A DNA stretch of 64,000 nt from an uncultured Paraprevotella sp. (GCA_944321365.1 CALULA010000001.1:372001-436000); one strand, 5' to 3'. Positions 48,896 to 60,349 are shown, counted from the first letter of the stretch. Notes: generated by a model from the letters alone, not told the origin. Translations and numbers: made by a program.

Positions 48896-51460
48896 ATGAA
48901 AATTAAAGCGAGTTGCGCTAATGATGCAAGCTGGAAACAAGTGAATGTGAAGTCACGTATTCCGCAAGAACTAGACAAATTAGAAGAACTTGCCCGCAAC
49001 ATGTGGTGGGCGTGGAATCATGACGCACGCTCTTTGTTCCGGAGCTTGAATGAGGATTTGTACGAAGAAGTAGGAGGCAATCCCGTCATGCTTCTTGAGC
49101 GTCTTAGTTATGAACAAATGGAAGAGCTGGCCAATGACAAGGCTGTCATCCATAAGATGAATGTGGTATATGACATGTTCCGTGAATATATGGATGTGGA
49201 ACCGAACCGTAGTCGGCCTTCTGTAGCATATTTTTGTATGGAATATGGTCTGAGCCATGTGCTGAAGATTTATTCCGGTGGTCTTGGCGTATTGGCCGGT
49301 GACTATATGAAAGAGGCTTCAGACAGCAATGTCGATATGTGTGGCATAGGCTTCTTGTACCGTTATGGCTATTTCACACAGACACTTTCGATGGACGGGC
49401 AGCAAATAGCTAACTATGAAGCCCAAAACTTTGGCAGTCTGCCTGTGGAACGGGTGCTGGACGAGAGCGGCAATCCGATGATATTGGAAGTGCCTTATCT
49501 CAATTATAAAGTGTATGCTTCTGTATGGCGGGTAAATGTAGGACGCGTAAAACTGTATTTGTTGGATACAGACAACGACATGAATTCAGAATTTGACCGT
49601 CCTATCACGCATACTCTTTACGGCGGAGATTGGGAAAACCGATTGAAGCAAGAGATACTTTTGGGTATCGGCGGTGTCTTGTTGCTGAAGAAATTAGGAA
49701 TAAAGAAAGATATTTATCACTGTAATGAAGGGCATGCAGCTTTGTGTAATGTGCAGCGTTTGCTGGACTATGTTAAGGAAGGTCTTACGTTTAACCAGGC
49801 TTTAGAGCTGGTACGCGCTTCTTCTCTTTATACTGTTCATACTCCGGTTCCGGCTGGTCATGATTATTTCGATGAAGGCCTGTTTGGTAAGTATATGGGA
49901 GGTTATGCATCTGCATTAGGCATTTCGTGGGATGAATTCATCGGCATGGGACGTCAGAATCCGGATGATCATTCTGAACGTTTCTGTATGTCGACTTTTG
50001 CCTGCAACACATGTCAAGAGGTCAATGGCGTAAGCTGGTTGCATGGCAAAGTATCGCAGAAGATGTTCGCTAATATCTGGAAAGGCTATTTCCCGGAAGA
50101 GAGTCATGTGGGATATGTGACGAACGGTGTGCATTTCCTGACATGGGCAGCAACGGCTTGGAAACGGTTGTATGAGAAACACTTCGATAAGGAATTCCTG
50201 AACGACTTGAGTAATGAGAAGATTTGGGAGGCTATTTACAATGTTCCTGATGAAGATATTTGGAAAAACAGGATGGAGCTGAAGACCAAGCTGATTCATT
50301 ACATCCGCGAGAAGTTCCGTGATAGTTGGTTGAAGAATCAGGGAGATCCGTCGCGCGTTATTTCGTTGATGGACAGGATTAATCCCAATGCGTTGCTGAT
50401 TGGTTTCGGGCGTCGTTTTGCCACATACAAACGTGCGCATCTGCTGTTTACTGATTTGGACCGTCTGGCAAAGATCGTGAACAACCCTAACTATCCGGTG
50501 CAGTTCCTTTACACGGGTAAGGCGCATCCTGCTGACGGAGCCGGACAGGGACTCATCAAGAAGATTTATGAAATCTCACAGCGGCCTGAGTTCCTGGGCA
50601 AGATCATTTTCCTGGAGAACTACGACATGCAGCTGGCCCGGCGTTTGGTCAGCGGAGTGGACATCTGGATGAACACGCCGACACGTCCGTTGGAAGCCAG
50701 CGGAACATCGGGTGAGAAAGCCTTGATGAACGGAGTGTTGAATCTGTCTGTGCTTGACGGATGGTGGCTTGAAGGTTATCGCGAAGGAGCCGGATGGGCA
50801 TTGACGGAGAAACGCACCTACGATAATCAGGCTTATCAGGACCAGTTGGATGCCGCTACTATCTACAGCTTGTTGGAGAATGAGATTCTGCCATTGTATT
50901 ATGCCCGCAACAGCAAGGGCTATTCTACGGGTTGGGTGAAAGCCATTAAGAACTCTATCGCCCGCATCGCGCCGCATTATACGATGAAACGCCAGTTGGA
51001 CGACTATTACAGTAAGTTCTACAATAAGGAAGCTGCCCGCTTTAAACTTCTTGCAGCCAACAATTATGCCAAGGCAAAAGAGATTGCGGCTTGGAAAGAG
51101 ATGGTTGCCGAGAAGTGGGATCAGATTCAGGTGGTTTCGGCGGACAAGTGTGACGATTTGGTGAACGGAAGCATTGAAAGCGGAAAAGACTATACGATTC
51201 ACATTGTGGTGGACGAGAAAGGACTGGATGATGCCATTGGCATAGAATTGGTTACCTTGCATACGGATACCGATGGTGTTGATCATGTATATTCTGTGGA
51301 GCCTTTGAAGGTGATTAAAAGAGAAGGAAATCTGTACACCTTTGAGGTGGTGCATTCCATCAATAATGCAGGCAGTTTCAAAGTTTCATACCGGATGTTC
51401 CCGAAGAACAAGGATCTGCCTCACCGTCAGGACTTCTGTTATGTCAGATGGTTCAACTAA
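48896..51460 (+). CDS. glgP: Alpha-glucan phosphorylase (glycogen phosphorylase family)
   Basis: An 854-residue GT35 phosphorylase of the short alpha-glucan type, releasing glucose 1-phosphate. The N-terminal region ([20 protein letters not shown]) is the DUF3417 segment typical of this subfamily. Active-site blocks: [45 protein letters not shown] and [20 protein letters not shown], where Lys608 should bind PLP. It pairs with the upstream synthase, giving synthesis and breakdown in one transcript. Confidence 0.92.
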   Translation: MKIKASCANDASWKQVNVKSRIPQELDKLEELARNMWWAWNHDARSLFRSLNEDLYEEVGGNPVMLLERLSYEQMEELANDKAVIHKMNVVYDMFREYMDVEPNRSRPSVAYFCMEYGLSHVLKIYSGGLGVLAGDYMKEASDSNVDMCGIGFLYRYGYFTQTLSMDGQQIANYEAQNFGSLPVERVLDESGNPMILEVPYLNYKVYASVWRVNVGRVKLYLLDTDNDMNSEFDRPITHTLYGGDWENRLKQEILLGIGGVLLLKKLGIKKDIYHCNEGHAALCNVQRLLDYVKEGLTFNQALELVRASSLYTVHTPVPAGHDYFDEGLFGKYMGGYASALGISWDEFIGMGRQNPDDHSERFCMSTFACNTCQEVNGVSWLHGKVSQKMFANIWKGYFPEESHVGYVTNGVHFLTWAATAWKRLYEKHFDKEFLNDLSNEKIWEAIYNVPDEDIWKNRMELKTKLIHYIREKFRDSWLKNQGDPSRVISLMDRINPNALLIGFGRRFATYKRAHLLFTDLDRLAKIVNNPNYPVQFLYTGKAHPADGAGQGLIKKIYEISQRPEFLGKIIFLENYDMQLARRLVSGVDIWMNTPTRPLEASGTSGEKALMNGVLNLSVLDGWWLEGYREGAGWALTEKRTYDNQAYQDQLDAATIYSLLENEILPLYYARNSKGYSTGWVKAIKNSIARIAPHYTMKRQLDDYYSKFYNKEAARFKLLAANNYAKAKEIAAWKEMVAEKWDQIQVVSADKCDDLVNGSIESGKDYTIHIVVDEKGLDDAIGIELVTLHTDTDGVDHVYSVEPLKVIKREGNLYTFEVVHSINNAGSFKVSYRMFPKNKDLPHRQDFCYVRWFN

Positions 51461-51486
51461 TGAATGGCCTGATGTTTCATTACATA

Positions 51487-51520
51487 AAAGAATCCCGGAC
51501 AAGATTGTCCGGGATTCTTT
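51487..51520. terminator. Bidirectional intrinsic terminator
   Basis: A 16-bp perfect inverted repeat (51487-51502 with 51505-51520) with terminal A and T runs. It serves both convergent genes, the phosphorylase and the thioredoxin lipoprotein. Confidence 0.9.
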
Positions 51521-51559
51521 GTTTAAGCTCCTTCTTTATAACAGAATCTTTTGAGTCGG

Positions 51560-52663
51560 TCAGTCCAGATATTCCTTTACTTTATCTTCCAGTTCTTTTC
51601 CGCGGAGCTGTTGACCGATGATAGTCCCGTTGCTGTCTATCAGTATGGTGTAAGGGATGGAAGTCACGCCATACTGACGGGTCATGATATTGTCCCACGA
51701 TTGTAATTCAGATACTTGCGGCCAAGTCATGTTCATTTCTTCTACGGCCTGTTTCCACTCGTTCTCATCTTCATCGAATGAAATTCCGATAATCTCCAGT
51801 CCTTTTTCATGATATTTTTTGTAGAGGGAGACAACATTTGGCATTTCCTTGCGACAGGGCCCGCACCAGCTGGCCCAGCAGTCCACCAATGTCAGTTTGT
51901 TGTTTTTGATGATGTCAGCCAGACGCAGGTTACTTCCGTCTATGGCAGGCAAGGCTATGTCGGCAAACGACTGTCCGCTGGCCAGATTCATACCTCTTTG
52001 TGCTTCCTCCTTAATGTAATTGATGGTGCTGCTGTTCTTATAATTGGGGGCCACTTGGTCTGCCAGTTCTAAGATTTCTGCCGGAGTGAACATGTTGTAA
52101 CAAGACAGGAAAAGGAAGTATCCGACAGGTTTGTTTATATGAGCTTTCACATTTTCTTTCACCAACTCGTTGGATTGTCTGTCTAAGGCTATCAGCTGTT
52201 CCTCCGTTTCCGGATCGGGAGTGAACTCCATTGTGGAGTCTGTCAGAGCATGTTCCGAATAGATTTTGCTCATTTGTGCGTGAATGGCATAGACGGAATC
52301 CATCAGTTGCTGATAGATGTCATTACATTCTGTTCCGGAGACTTTGCCGTTTGAGCTGATTCCGAGTTTGACGTTCCCGTTTTCCATGAAGAAGATGTTG
52401 CTGTATATCTCATGGTTTTGCTTGTCTTGATAATAATAGCTTGCAATGACAGTGGAATCGCAAGCCACCTTCATGGAGAATTTCCCGTCGGTCAGCAGAA
52501 CGGTGTCCGTCGGAAGAAAAGTGCCGTCGGTCATTCTGGCGATGTACAGTGTGTCTCCGTCTTTGGCATTTTCCACAGTGCCTTCAATCTTGCAACTGTG
52601 CTGTGAGCAGGATGCACAGATGCCTGTGAATAATCCTGCCAGAAGTAAAGTTTTTGTATGCAT
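51560..52663 (-). CDS. Thioredoxin-fold (TlpA/ResA-like) lipoprotein with DUF4369-like N-terminus
   Basis: A 367-residue envelope protein. ATG 52663 gives a signal peptide (HTKTLLLAGLFTGICASC) with a possible lipobox Cys at 18. The first half resembles the DUF4369 domain (CKIEGTVENAKDGDTLYIAR; IFFMENGNVKLGISSNGKVS). From about residue 235 is an AhpC/TSA-type thioredoxin domain with LVDCWASWCGPCRKEMPNVV, an intact CGPC redox pair. It probably reduces periplasmic disulfides. An upstream in-frame ATG at 52741 is in the prs terminator region and is rejected. Confidence 0.87.
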   Translation of the reverse strand: MHTKTLLLAGLFTGICASCSQHSCKIEGTVENAKDGDTLYIARMTDGTFLPTDTVLLTDGKFSMKVACDSTVIASYYYQDKQNHEIYSNIFFMENGNVKLGISSNGKVSGTECNDIYQQLMDSVYAIHAQMSKIYSEHALTDSTMEFTPDPETEEQLIALDRQSNELVKENVKAHINKPVGYFLFLSCYNMFTPAEILELADQVAPNYKNSSTINYIKEEAQRGMNLASGQSFADIALPAIDGSNLRLADIIKNNKLTLVDCWASWCGPCRKEMPNVVSLYKKYHEKGLEIIGISFDEDENEWKQAVEEMNMTWPQVSELQSWDNIMTRQYGVTSIPYTILIDSNGTIIGQQLRGKELEDKVKEYLD

Positions 52664-52681
52664 AAGCTTTTTAAAATTGAA

Positions 52682-52723
52682 AAAGCCGCACGGACCTTTG
52701 ATTATGGGAGCTGTGACGGCTTT
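52682..52723 (-). terminator. Probable intrinsic terminator of prs
   Basis: On the minus strand a stem of 10 pairs with one bulge (arms 52713-52723 and 52682-52691) precedes a T-rich run. It lies 35 bp after the prs stop. Confidence 0.6.
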
Positions 52724-52758
52724 ATGGTGATTTATGTTCATTACGCCGGTGCGTAATA

Positions 52759-53697
52759 TCAGATCAGATATTGCGAGCTGATGGATTCGTTGTTCTCCAC
52801 ACGGCGGATGGTTTCAGCCAGGATGTCGGCAATGCTGATCTGTTTTACCTTGGCGCAACGGTTAGAATAAGGTATGCTGTCGGTGAACACTAATTCTTCG
52901 AGTGCGGAATCCTGGACACGCTCGGAAGCCGGTCCCGACATAATACAGTGGGTGGCGACGGCACGTACGGAGACAGCTCCTTTTTCTTTCATCAGATTGG
53001 CGGCTTTGGTGATGGTGCCGGCAGTGTCCACCATGTCGTCGACCAGGATGACATTGGCCCCTTTTACGTCGCCGATAATCTGAATGTCGGCCACTTCGTT
53101 AGGCTTGCGCCGTGTCTTATTGCACAGTACGAGAGGGCATTCCAAGTATTTGGAGTAGGTACTTGCACGTTTTGAGCCGCCTACATCAGGTGCGGCAATG
53201 ACGATATTTTTCAGTTTCAGCGATTTGATATAAGGTAATAATACGCTTGAAGCATACAAGTGGTCTACGGGAACGTCAAAGAACCCTTGTTCCTGATCTG
53301 CATGCAGGTCCATGGTGATCAGACGGTCAATGCCTGCCACACTCAGCATGTCGGCTACGAGTTTGGCACCGATAGACACACGCGGCTTGTCTTTGCGGTC
53401 CTGGCGTGCCCACCCGAAATAGGGGATAACGGCAATGATGCTTTTGGCAGACGCCCGTTTGGCTGCATCTATCATCAGGAGAAGTTCCATCAGATTGTCA
53501 GAGTTTGGGAAGGTGGACTGTACCAGAAAGACATCGCGTCCGCGGATGGACTCTTCGTATGACACCGAGAACTCTCCATCGGCAAAGTGTGTGATGACCA
53601 GTTTGCCGAGCGGGCACGATAAGCTGGAGCAGATTTTTTCTGCCAGATACTTGGATTTGGTTCCTGAGAAAACCATAAAAGAACTATTTTCACCCAT
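52759..53697 (-). CDS. prs: Ribose-phosphate pyrophosphokinase
   Basis: A 312-residue PRPP synthetase, supplying PRPP for nucleotides, histidine and tryptophan. Signatures: FADGEFSVSYEESIRGRDVF, PYFGWARQDRKDKPRVSIGA (ATP loop), ITMDLHADQEQGFF, and the PRPP-binding VILVDDMVDTAGTITKAA. The length is standard for class I enzymes. No promoter is obvious directly upstream; it lies between the TenI-like gene (50 bp upstream) and the thioredoxin lipoprotein. Confidence 0.95.
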   Translation of the reverse strand: MGENSSFMVFSGTKSKYLAEKICSSLSCPLGKLVITHFADGEFSVSYEESIRGRDVFLVQSTFPNSDNLMELLLMIDAAKRASAKSIIAVIPYFGWARQDRKDKPRVSIGAKLVADMLSVAGIDRLITMDLHADQEQGFFDVPVDHLYASSVLLPYIKSLKLKNIVIAAPDVGGSKRASTYSKYLECPLVLCNKTRRKPNEVADIQIIGDVKGANVILVDDMVDTAGTITKAANLMKEKGAVSVRAVATHCIMSGPASERVQDSALEELVFTDSIPYSNRCAKVKQISIADILAETIRRVENNESISSQYLI

Positions 53698-53747
53698 CTC
53701 TCTATAACGTATTAATGTGTTTTTTGTAGAAGTAGTTGTTTCTTATG

Positions 53748-54356
53748 TCAGTCTGCGGCCTTGCGCAATTTACGGAATTGATTGAGCAGCTCTTTGTAGT
53801 CCAGTGTGGAATGTATGTTGAAACGGTTCCACAAATCGCCCAGCACCACAACGCCGCCGAATCCCAGTTCGCGCACGATGCTCATATTTTCTGCCGTTAT
53901 GCCGCCCAGGGCCATCACTTTTTTGTCTATGATGTTGCGCTCTGAAGCCTGTTGCAGGACGTCCATACTGAAAGCAGCCGTATAGTCGGACTTGGAGATG
54001 CTGTCGAATATCGGGCTTAGAAAAACGTAGTTGAAGTTTTTCTTTTCGGCTTTCAGTTCGTCTATGTCATGGAACGACTTGCTCAGATGTCCTTTGTAAT
54101 TGGCCGGAGGATTCGGATTGCGGCTGTTCAGGTGGATGCCTCTCAGGTTGAATTCTTCTTTCAGATAAAAATAGTCGTGTACGACGATCTGACTGTGATA
54201 GCTTTCCGGAATCAAGGTCAGCAGACGTTCGGAGTAGACCGGCTCGGTGCCCGGCTTGCGCAGATGAAGAAGATCCAGTCCTTCTTCAAACAAGGCGGTG
54301 AGTATCTTATCTTCTTCCACAAAGAAATCCGGAGGCGTCAGTAATATCAGTTTCAT
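53748..54356 (-). CDS. ThiE/TenI-like protein
   Basis: A 202-residue TIM-barrel of the thiamine phosphate synthase/TenI superfamily. It keeps the fold markers (EEGLDLLHLRKPG; GIHLNSRNPNPP; MALGGITAENMS; GFGGVVVLGDLW), but it lacks the clear ThiE phosphate-binding and pyrimidine motifs seen in the gene at 56313 (for example its counterpart of GVHLGKNDMP is altered). A thiazole tautomerase (TenI) role is plausible. It has its own promoter and lies beyond the thiC terminator, so it is outside the riboswitch-controlled unit. Confidence 0.78.
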   Translation of the reverse strand: MKLILLTPPDFFVEEDKILTALFEEGLDLLHLRKPGTEPVYSERLLTLIPESYHSQIVVHDYFYLKEEFNLRGIHLNSRNPNPPANYKGHLSKSFHDIDELKAEKKNFNYVFLSPIFDSISKSDYTAAFSMDVLQQASERNIIDKKVMALGGITAENMSIVRELGFGGVVVLGDLWNRFNIHSTLDYKELLNQFRKLRKAAD

Positions 54357-54381
54357 GAGTACAATGTCGCTGTTTGTGTTG

Positions 54382-54389
54382 CAAAGTTA
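54382..54389 (-). promoter_or_regulatory. Promoter -7 element of the TenI-like gene
   Basis: TAACTTTG on the minus strand, 25 bp before the ATG. Confidence 0.6.
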
Positions 54390-54483
54390 GCAAAAAAACA
54401 TATCTAACCTATCAGTGCAGGGGGATTTCTTTAGTTTTTCATTTAAAAATCATTTGTTATACAAAGCCCGGCATCAGGCGACG

Positions 54484-54524
54484 AAAACCCCGTCCGTCTC
54501 AGGCCATGAGCCGGACGGACGGGG
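54484..54524 (-). terminator. Intrinsic terminator of thiE-thiC
   Basis: An 11-bp GC-rich perfect stem (54488-54498 with 54514-54524) is followed on the minus strand by TTTT. It lies 27 bp after the thiC stop. Confidence 0.8.
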
Positions 54525-54551
54525 CTGGTGTGCTGTATCGTTCTTATGCTG

Positions 54552-56312
<1,761 letters not shown>

Positions 56313-56936
56313 TTATGAATTCATGGTGTGCAGGATGAGGCGTGTTTCCTCAGCGGGGTCGGCGGCCCGCAGGATGGTGCCGCTCAAGGCAATACCGTCG
56401 ATGCCGGTTTGCAGCAGTTGTGGAATGTCGTTGCGTGTGATGCCTCCGATGGCCACGACCGGCAGTCGCAGCCCGCGGCTTTTCATGCCGGCCATTATCT
56501 TGCGGTAGCCTTCAGTGCCGAGCACGGGTGCCAGCCGCTCTTTGGTGGTAGTGAAGCGGTATGGGCCGCATCCTATGTAGTCGGCTCCACGGCGGGCATG
56601 CATTTCCACGTCTTCGATGGTGTTGGCTGTGCCTCCTATGATATGGCCGGGGCCTAATATCCGGCGGGCTTCGTCGATGGGCATGTCGTTTTTGCCCAGA
56701 TGTACGCCGTCGGCGTTCAGGATTTTCACCATGTCTACGTGGTCGTCAATGATGAATGTTGCGCCATATCGGCGGCAGAGGGCTTCTACTTCTGCTCCGG
56801 TCTGCAACCATTCTTCGCGGGATGCGTTTTTCATGCGGAGCTGTATCCAGCGGCAACCGCCTTCGAGAGCCATGCGGGCTGATTCGGCATAGGTGTATTG
56901 TTCCGTGTAGTGTGTGATAAATTGTAATTCGGGCAT
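56313..56936 (-). CDS. thiE: Thiamine phosphate synthase ThiE
   Basis: A 207-residue TIM-barrel that couples HMP-PP with the thiazole phosphate to form thiamine phosphate. Signatures: GGCRWIQLRMKNASREEWLQ, FIIDDHVDMVKILNADGVHL (read within), GKNDMPIDEARRI, GGTANTIED, DYIGCGPYRFTTTK and VAIGGITRNDI. It is the first gene downstream of the TPP riboswitch and is co-transcribed with thiC. thiG, thiS, thiH and thiF are not in this window. Confidence 0.93.
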   Translation of the reverse strand: MPELQFITHYTEQYTYAESARMALEGGCRWIQLRMKNASREEWLQTGAEVEALCRRYGATFIIDDHVDMVKILNADGVHLGKNDMPIDEARRILGPGHIIGGTANTIEDVEMHARRGADYIGCGPYRFTTTKERLAPVLGTEGYRKIMAGMKSRGLRLPVVAIGGITRNDIPQLLQTGIDGIALSGTILRAADPAEETRLILHTMNS

Positions 56937-57017
56937 ATTTCCTTTCTGTGGCTTGTTTCGTCATATCAGGGCAGAAAGGGGAGGAGACTTTGTCCGGCTG
57001 TGAGCGTTCTGGATTTC

Positions 57018-57100
57018 CATACAATCCCTTCGGCAGCATTATCTGCATCAGGTTCACAGGGTATGATCTCAGCCGTCACCAACGGGACAGCACCCCTTTG
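57018..57100 (-). promoter_or_regulatory. TPP riboswitch (THI element)
   Basis: On the minus strand the conserved core is present in order: GGGGTGCT (57089-57096), then GGCTGAGATCATACCC, CTGTGAACCTGATGCAG, ATAATGCTGCCGAAGGGA. This is the thiamine pyrophosphate aptamer. It begins right after the promoter and ends about 80 bp before thiE. TPP binding should reduce expression of thiE-thiC, by early termination or by hiding the start region; no strong terminator is visible after it. Confidence 0.95.
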
Positions 57101-57106
57101 CACGGA

Positions 57107-57114
57107 CAAAGATA
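57107..57114 (-). promoter_or_regulatory. Promoter -7 element of thiE-thiC
   Basis: TATCTTTG on the minus strand, directly upstream of the riboswitch, so transcription should start near its first base. Confidence 0.65.
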
Positions 57115-57199
57115 GTGATAATAATCAATATGTATGGACAGAAACGGGAAATATTTTTCATGAGGCTTTTCCACTATTGCCTGTGCCGTGGTTTTTCTT

Positions 57200-57287
57200 G
57201 CGCAAAAGTGCGCTCTGTGTTGCGCAAAACCATGGAGCGTGTTGCGCAAACCCCTTCGGCGTCTTGCGCAGGCATGTCTTGCATGGG
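57200..57287. repeat. 22-bp phased repeat array C
   Basis: Cores GCGCAAAA, GCGCAAAA, GCGCAAAC and GCGCAGGC start at 57200, 57222, 57244 and 57266, exactly 22 bp apart, each preceded by TTGCGC-type sequence. It lies between the rpsP terminator and the thi promoter. The 530-bp gap holds, in order, riboswitch, promoter, this array, and the rpsP terminator. Confidence 0.85.
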
Positions 57288-57389
57288 GTGCGGAATGCCT
57301 TCAATTCCGGGCATTCAGAGGCAGGGATATCCGGCAAGGGCGGAATCCGGCATTCCCGTCGGTCGGGATGATTTTGTGGAATGGAAATG

Positions 57390-57431
57390 GAAAAGGGCGG
57401 CATAAGTTCCGTCCGGAACCAGCCACCCTTT
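57390..57431 (-). terminator. Intrinsic terminator of rpsP
   Basis: On the minus strand a 10-bp stem with one G-U pair (arms 57422-57431 and 57392-57401) encloses a second 6-bp stem and is followed by T residues. It lies 36 bp after the rpsP stop. Confidence 0.75.
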
Positions 57432-57466
57432 GTGTTTGTTTGAAAGAAGTATAAATAGAAAATGGT

Positions 57467-58015
57467 TTATGCTTCGGCAGGAGTTTCTGTTGTTTCTTCT
57501 GCGGGAGCATCAGCAGGAGCTGCGGCAGCCTCGGCTTCAGCTTTTGCTGCGGCTTCAGCGGCTTTCTTCTCTGCAACTTTCTTAGCGATCTCTTCATTGA
57601 TTTTCTTTTCGGCCTGCAGACGGGCTTCGGCTGCTGCTTTCTTTTCTGTCGCTTGCTTTTCTGCGAAAGCGTCCAGACCTTTCTGCTTGTCGCTCTTCCA
57701 TGCTTCAAACTTAGCCTGTGCGGTAGCTTCATCGAAAGCGCCTTTCTTCACACCGCCGCGCAGGTGTTTCATCATGTAGACACCTTCTTTTGACAGAATG
57801 TTGCGGACAGTGTCCGTGGGCTGTGCTCCGGTTTCTACCCAATAAAGAGCGCGGTCGAATTTCAAATCTACAGTGGCAGGATTGGTGTTCGGATTGTATG
57901 TCCCAATCTTTTCTGTAAACTTACCATCACGTGGTGCTCTTACGTCTGCAATAACGATGCTGTAAAAGGCGTAACCTTTACGGCCGTTGCGTTGCAATCT
58001 GATTTTTGTTGCCAT
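57467..58015 (-). CDS. rpsP: 30S ribosomal protein S16 with long C-terminal extension (bS16)
   Basis: A 182-residue protein. Residues 1 to about 85 are bS16 ([60 protein letters not shown]), a small-subunit assembly protein normally 80-90 residues long. The remaining roughly 95 residues are a charged helical stretch ([20 protein letters not shown]) ending in an Ala/Pro/Glu/Thr tail. Long tails on S16 occur in Bacteroidota. It is monocistronic, with a near-ideal promoter and its own terminator. Confidence 0.94.
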   Translation of the reverse strand: MATKIRLQRNGRKGYAFYSIVIADVRAPRDGKFTEKIGTYNPNTNPATVDLKFDRALYWVETGAQPTDTVRNILSKEGVYMMKHLRGGVKKGAFDEATAQAKFEAWKSDKQKGLDAFAEKQATEKKAAAEARLQAEKKINEEIAKKVAEKKAAEAAAKAEAEAAAAPADAPAEETTETPAEA

Positions 58016-58076
58016 AAAATAGTTTTTTTGTTTTTGATATAGGTTTGAAATATGCCGTCAACTCGTAACGGCGGCG

Positions 58077-58107
58077 CAAAGTTACGCTTTTTCTTCGAGA
58101 CGCCAAA
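58077..58107 (-). promoter_or_regulatory. Promoter of rpsP
   Basis: On the minus strand TTTG (58104-58107), exactly 19 bp, then TAACTTTG (58077-58084): a full match to the Bacteroides -33/-7 consensus. It is 61 bp before the ATG. Confidence 0.8.
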
Positions 58108-58112
58108 GGTTA

Positions 58113-60152
58113 TCAGTCTTTTTTATCTGTTTTTTTGCAGACGCCCGGTTTCCCCGTCCGGGTGCAGGCTTTTATTACATATATTATAAGAAGAGCGTAC
58201 ATGCCCAGGGCCAGCCATTCGCTGGCCGGGTTGGCCCACCATTGGCTGTAGTCGAACGATATGCCGCCGAAGCGGAGGGCGGCGCTGACCACTCCCATCA
58301 AGGCTCCGCCGGCAATGAAGCCGGAAGCGATGAGGGTGCCTTTTTCACCGCGTTGTTTGTTGGTCGCCGCGTCTTTGCTTCGTGTGGTTACATACCAGTT
58401 GATGAGTCCGCCGGCCAGCAACGGCAGGTTCAACTCCAACGGGATGAACATGCCTAGGGCAAAGGCCAGAGCAGACACGTTGCAGGCTGTCAGCACGATG
58501 GCGATGACGGCACCTATGCCATAGAGCAGCCAGGGGGCACCGGCACCGCTCATCAGCGGTTCGATGACGGCGGCCATGGCGTTGGCCTGCGGTGCTGCCA
58601 GCTGCCCGCTGGTGAAGCCGTAGGTCTCGTTCAGAATCATGATGACACCGGCTACGGTGGCTGCCGATACCAGTGTGCCCAGAAATTTGAAGGACTCTTG
58701 TTTCTGCGGGGTGCTGCCCAGCCAATAGCCTATCTTCAGATCGGTGATGAAACTGCCCGACGTGGCAAGGGCCGTACAGACGACACCGCCCATGATGAGT
58801 GCGGCCACCATGCCCGCAGGACCTTCCAAGCCCACCGCAACCATGATGACAGAGGCCAGAATCAGTGTCATCAGCGTCATGCCTGACACCGGATTACTGC
58901 CCACTATGGCTATGGCATTGGCTGCGACTGTGGTGAAAAGGAACGTGATGACGGCCACTAAAAAGATGCCGGTGAGCGTGAACAGCAGGTTGCCCTTCAT
59001 GACATCGAAATAGAAAAACAGGGCGACGGCCAGCAACGTGAGCAAAGAACCGGCGACGATGATTTTCATGGGTATGTCCTTCTGTGTGCGTGGAGTGCTG
59101 GCGGCGACCTGCGCCCGTCCCCTCATCTCCTGCGAGGCCAGCCTGACGGCGCCGGTTATGATTTTCCGGCTTTTGAGTATGCCTATGATGCCGGCCATGG
59201 CTATGCCGCCGATGCCTATGCTCTTGACATACTGGAAGAGCTGTTCCGGAGTGGCGGCAGCCGCCGTGAGCGGCAGGTCCGCAGAGCTGATGTCAAGGTC
59301 GGGAAACAGCAGACCCGTGAGCGGGATGATGATCCACCAGACGGCGACGGAGCCGCAGCAGATGATCAGAGCGTATTTCAGTCCGACAATATACCCCATA
59401 CCCAGAACGGCCGCGCCCGTGTTGATCTTGAACACGAGCTTGGTCTTGTCCGCTAGTGCCTGCCCCCATTCCATGCAACGCGACGTGACAGCCTCGTTCC
59501 ACCAGCCGAAGGTGGCGATGACAAAGTCATAAAGTCCGCCGATAAGCCCGGCAGTCAGAAGCGGCAGGGCCTGCCGGCCCCCCTTCTCGCCGGAAACGAG
59601 CACTTGTGTGGAGGCTGTGGCTTCGGGAAAAGGATATTTCCCGTGCATGTCTTTCACGAAATATTTGCGGAACGGGATAAGGAACAGGATGCCCAATACG
59701 CCTCCAAGCAGGGAAGAGATGAACACTTCGAGGAAATTCACCGTCATTTCCGGGTATTTGTCTTGCAGGATATACAGAGCCGGAAGGGTGAAGATGGCAC
59801 CGGCCACTACCATACCCGAACAGGCTCCTATGCTTTGGATGATGACGTTCTCGCCCAAGGCACCCTTGCGCCGGGTGGCTCCGGTCACGCCTATGGCTAT
59901 GATGGTGATGGGTATGGCCGCTTCGAACACTTGCCCGACCTTCAGACCCAGATAGGCTGAGGCCGCTGAGAATATGACAGCCATCAGAACGCCCCACAGA
60001 ACGGACCATACGGTCACTTCCTTGTACGCCTTGTCGGCTGACATTAAAGGCCTGTAAGTCTCGCCCTCTTTCAGCTCCCGGAACGCGTTTTCCGGCAGGC
60101 CCCCTTTTTCTTTCATATCTTCCATTGATTCTTCTGTTTGATGATTCTGCAT
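58113..60152 (-). CDS. OPT family oligopeptide transporter
   Basis: A 679-residue inner-membrane protein with about 14-16 hydrophobic segments, beginning after a hydrophilic N-terminus (about residues 1-45). Typical OPT stretches: AASAYLGLKVGQVFEAAIPI, LGENVIIQSIGACSGMVVAG, YPFPEATASTQVLVSGEKGG and GSNPVSGMTLMTLILASVIM. OPT members import oligopeptides or metal chelates; bacterial substrates are mostly undefined. It is monocistronic with its own promoter; the stop lies just outside the rpsP promoter. Confidence 0.9.
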   Translation of the reverse strand: MQNHQTEESMEDMKEKGGLPENAFRELKEGETYRPLMSADKAYKEVTVWSVLWGVLMAVIFSAASAYLGLKVGQVFEAAIPITIIAIGVTGATRRKGALGENVIIQSIGACSGMVVAGAIFTLPALYILQDKYPEMTVNFLEVFISSLLGGVLGILFLIPFRKYFVKDMHGKYPFPEATASTQVLVSGEKGGRQALPLLTAGLIGGLYDFVIATFGWWNEAVTSRCMEWGQALADKTKLVFKINTGAAVLGMGYIVGLKYALIICCGSVAVWWIIIPLTGLLFPDLDISSADLPLTAAAATPEQLFQYVKSIGIGGIAMAGIIGILKSRKIITGAVRLASQEMRGRAQVAASTPRTQKDIPMKIIVAGSLLTLLAVALFFYFDVMKGNLLFTLTGIFLVAVITFLFTTVAANAIAIVGSNPVSGMTLMTLILASVIMVAVGLEGPAGMVAALIMGGVVCTALATSGSFITDLKIGYWLGSTPQKQESFKFLGTLVSAATVAGVIMILNETYGFTSGQLAAPQANAMAAVIEPLMSGAGAPWLLYGIGAVIAIVLTACNVSALAFALGMFIPLELNLPLLAGGLINWYVTTRSKDAATNKQRGEKGTLIASGFIAGGALMGVVSAALRFGGISFDYSQWWANPASEWLALGMYALLIIYVIKACTRTGKPGVCKKTDKKD

Positions 60153-60165
60153 TGCAATGCGGGGA

Positions 60166-60173
60166 CAAAGATA
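60166..60173 (-). promoter_or_regulatory. Promoter -7 element of the OPT gene
   Basis: TATCTTTG on the minus strand, 13 bp before the ATG, leaving a very short 5' leader. Confidence 0.6.
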
Positions 60174-60322
60174 CGGATTTCAGGTCAGATGTATGCTCCT
60201 CGCCCCGCAGAATTTCCATAATTAACGCAATTCCGGCGGGAAAACGGGGCGGGAATACGGTCCGCCGTGCGGAACGGAAACCGGAATGGCGGGCCGGAAA
60301 AACCGGAAAACACGCGCTCAAA

Positions 60323-60349
60323 TCTATATCTCCAGGCTGGAGATATAGA
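60323..60349. repeat. Near-perfect palindrome in a GC-rich gap
   Basis: Two 13-bp arms (60323-60335 and 60337-60349) are perfect inverted repeats around one central base, reading TCTATATCTCCAG and its complement. It lies in the 360-bp divergent gap between the OPT and DUF5686 genes, amid short CCGGAA- and GCGGGA-like repeats. No gene is seen in the gap. Confidence 0.85.
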
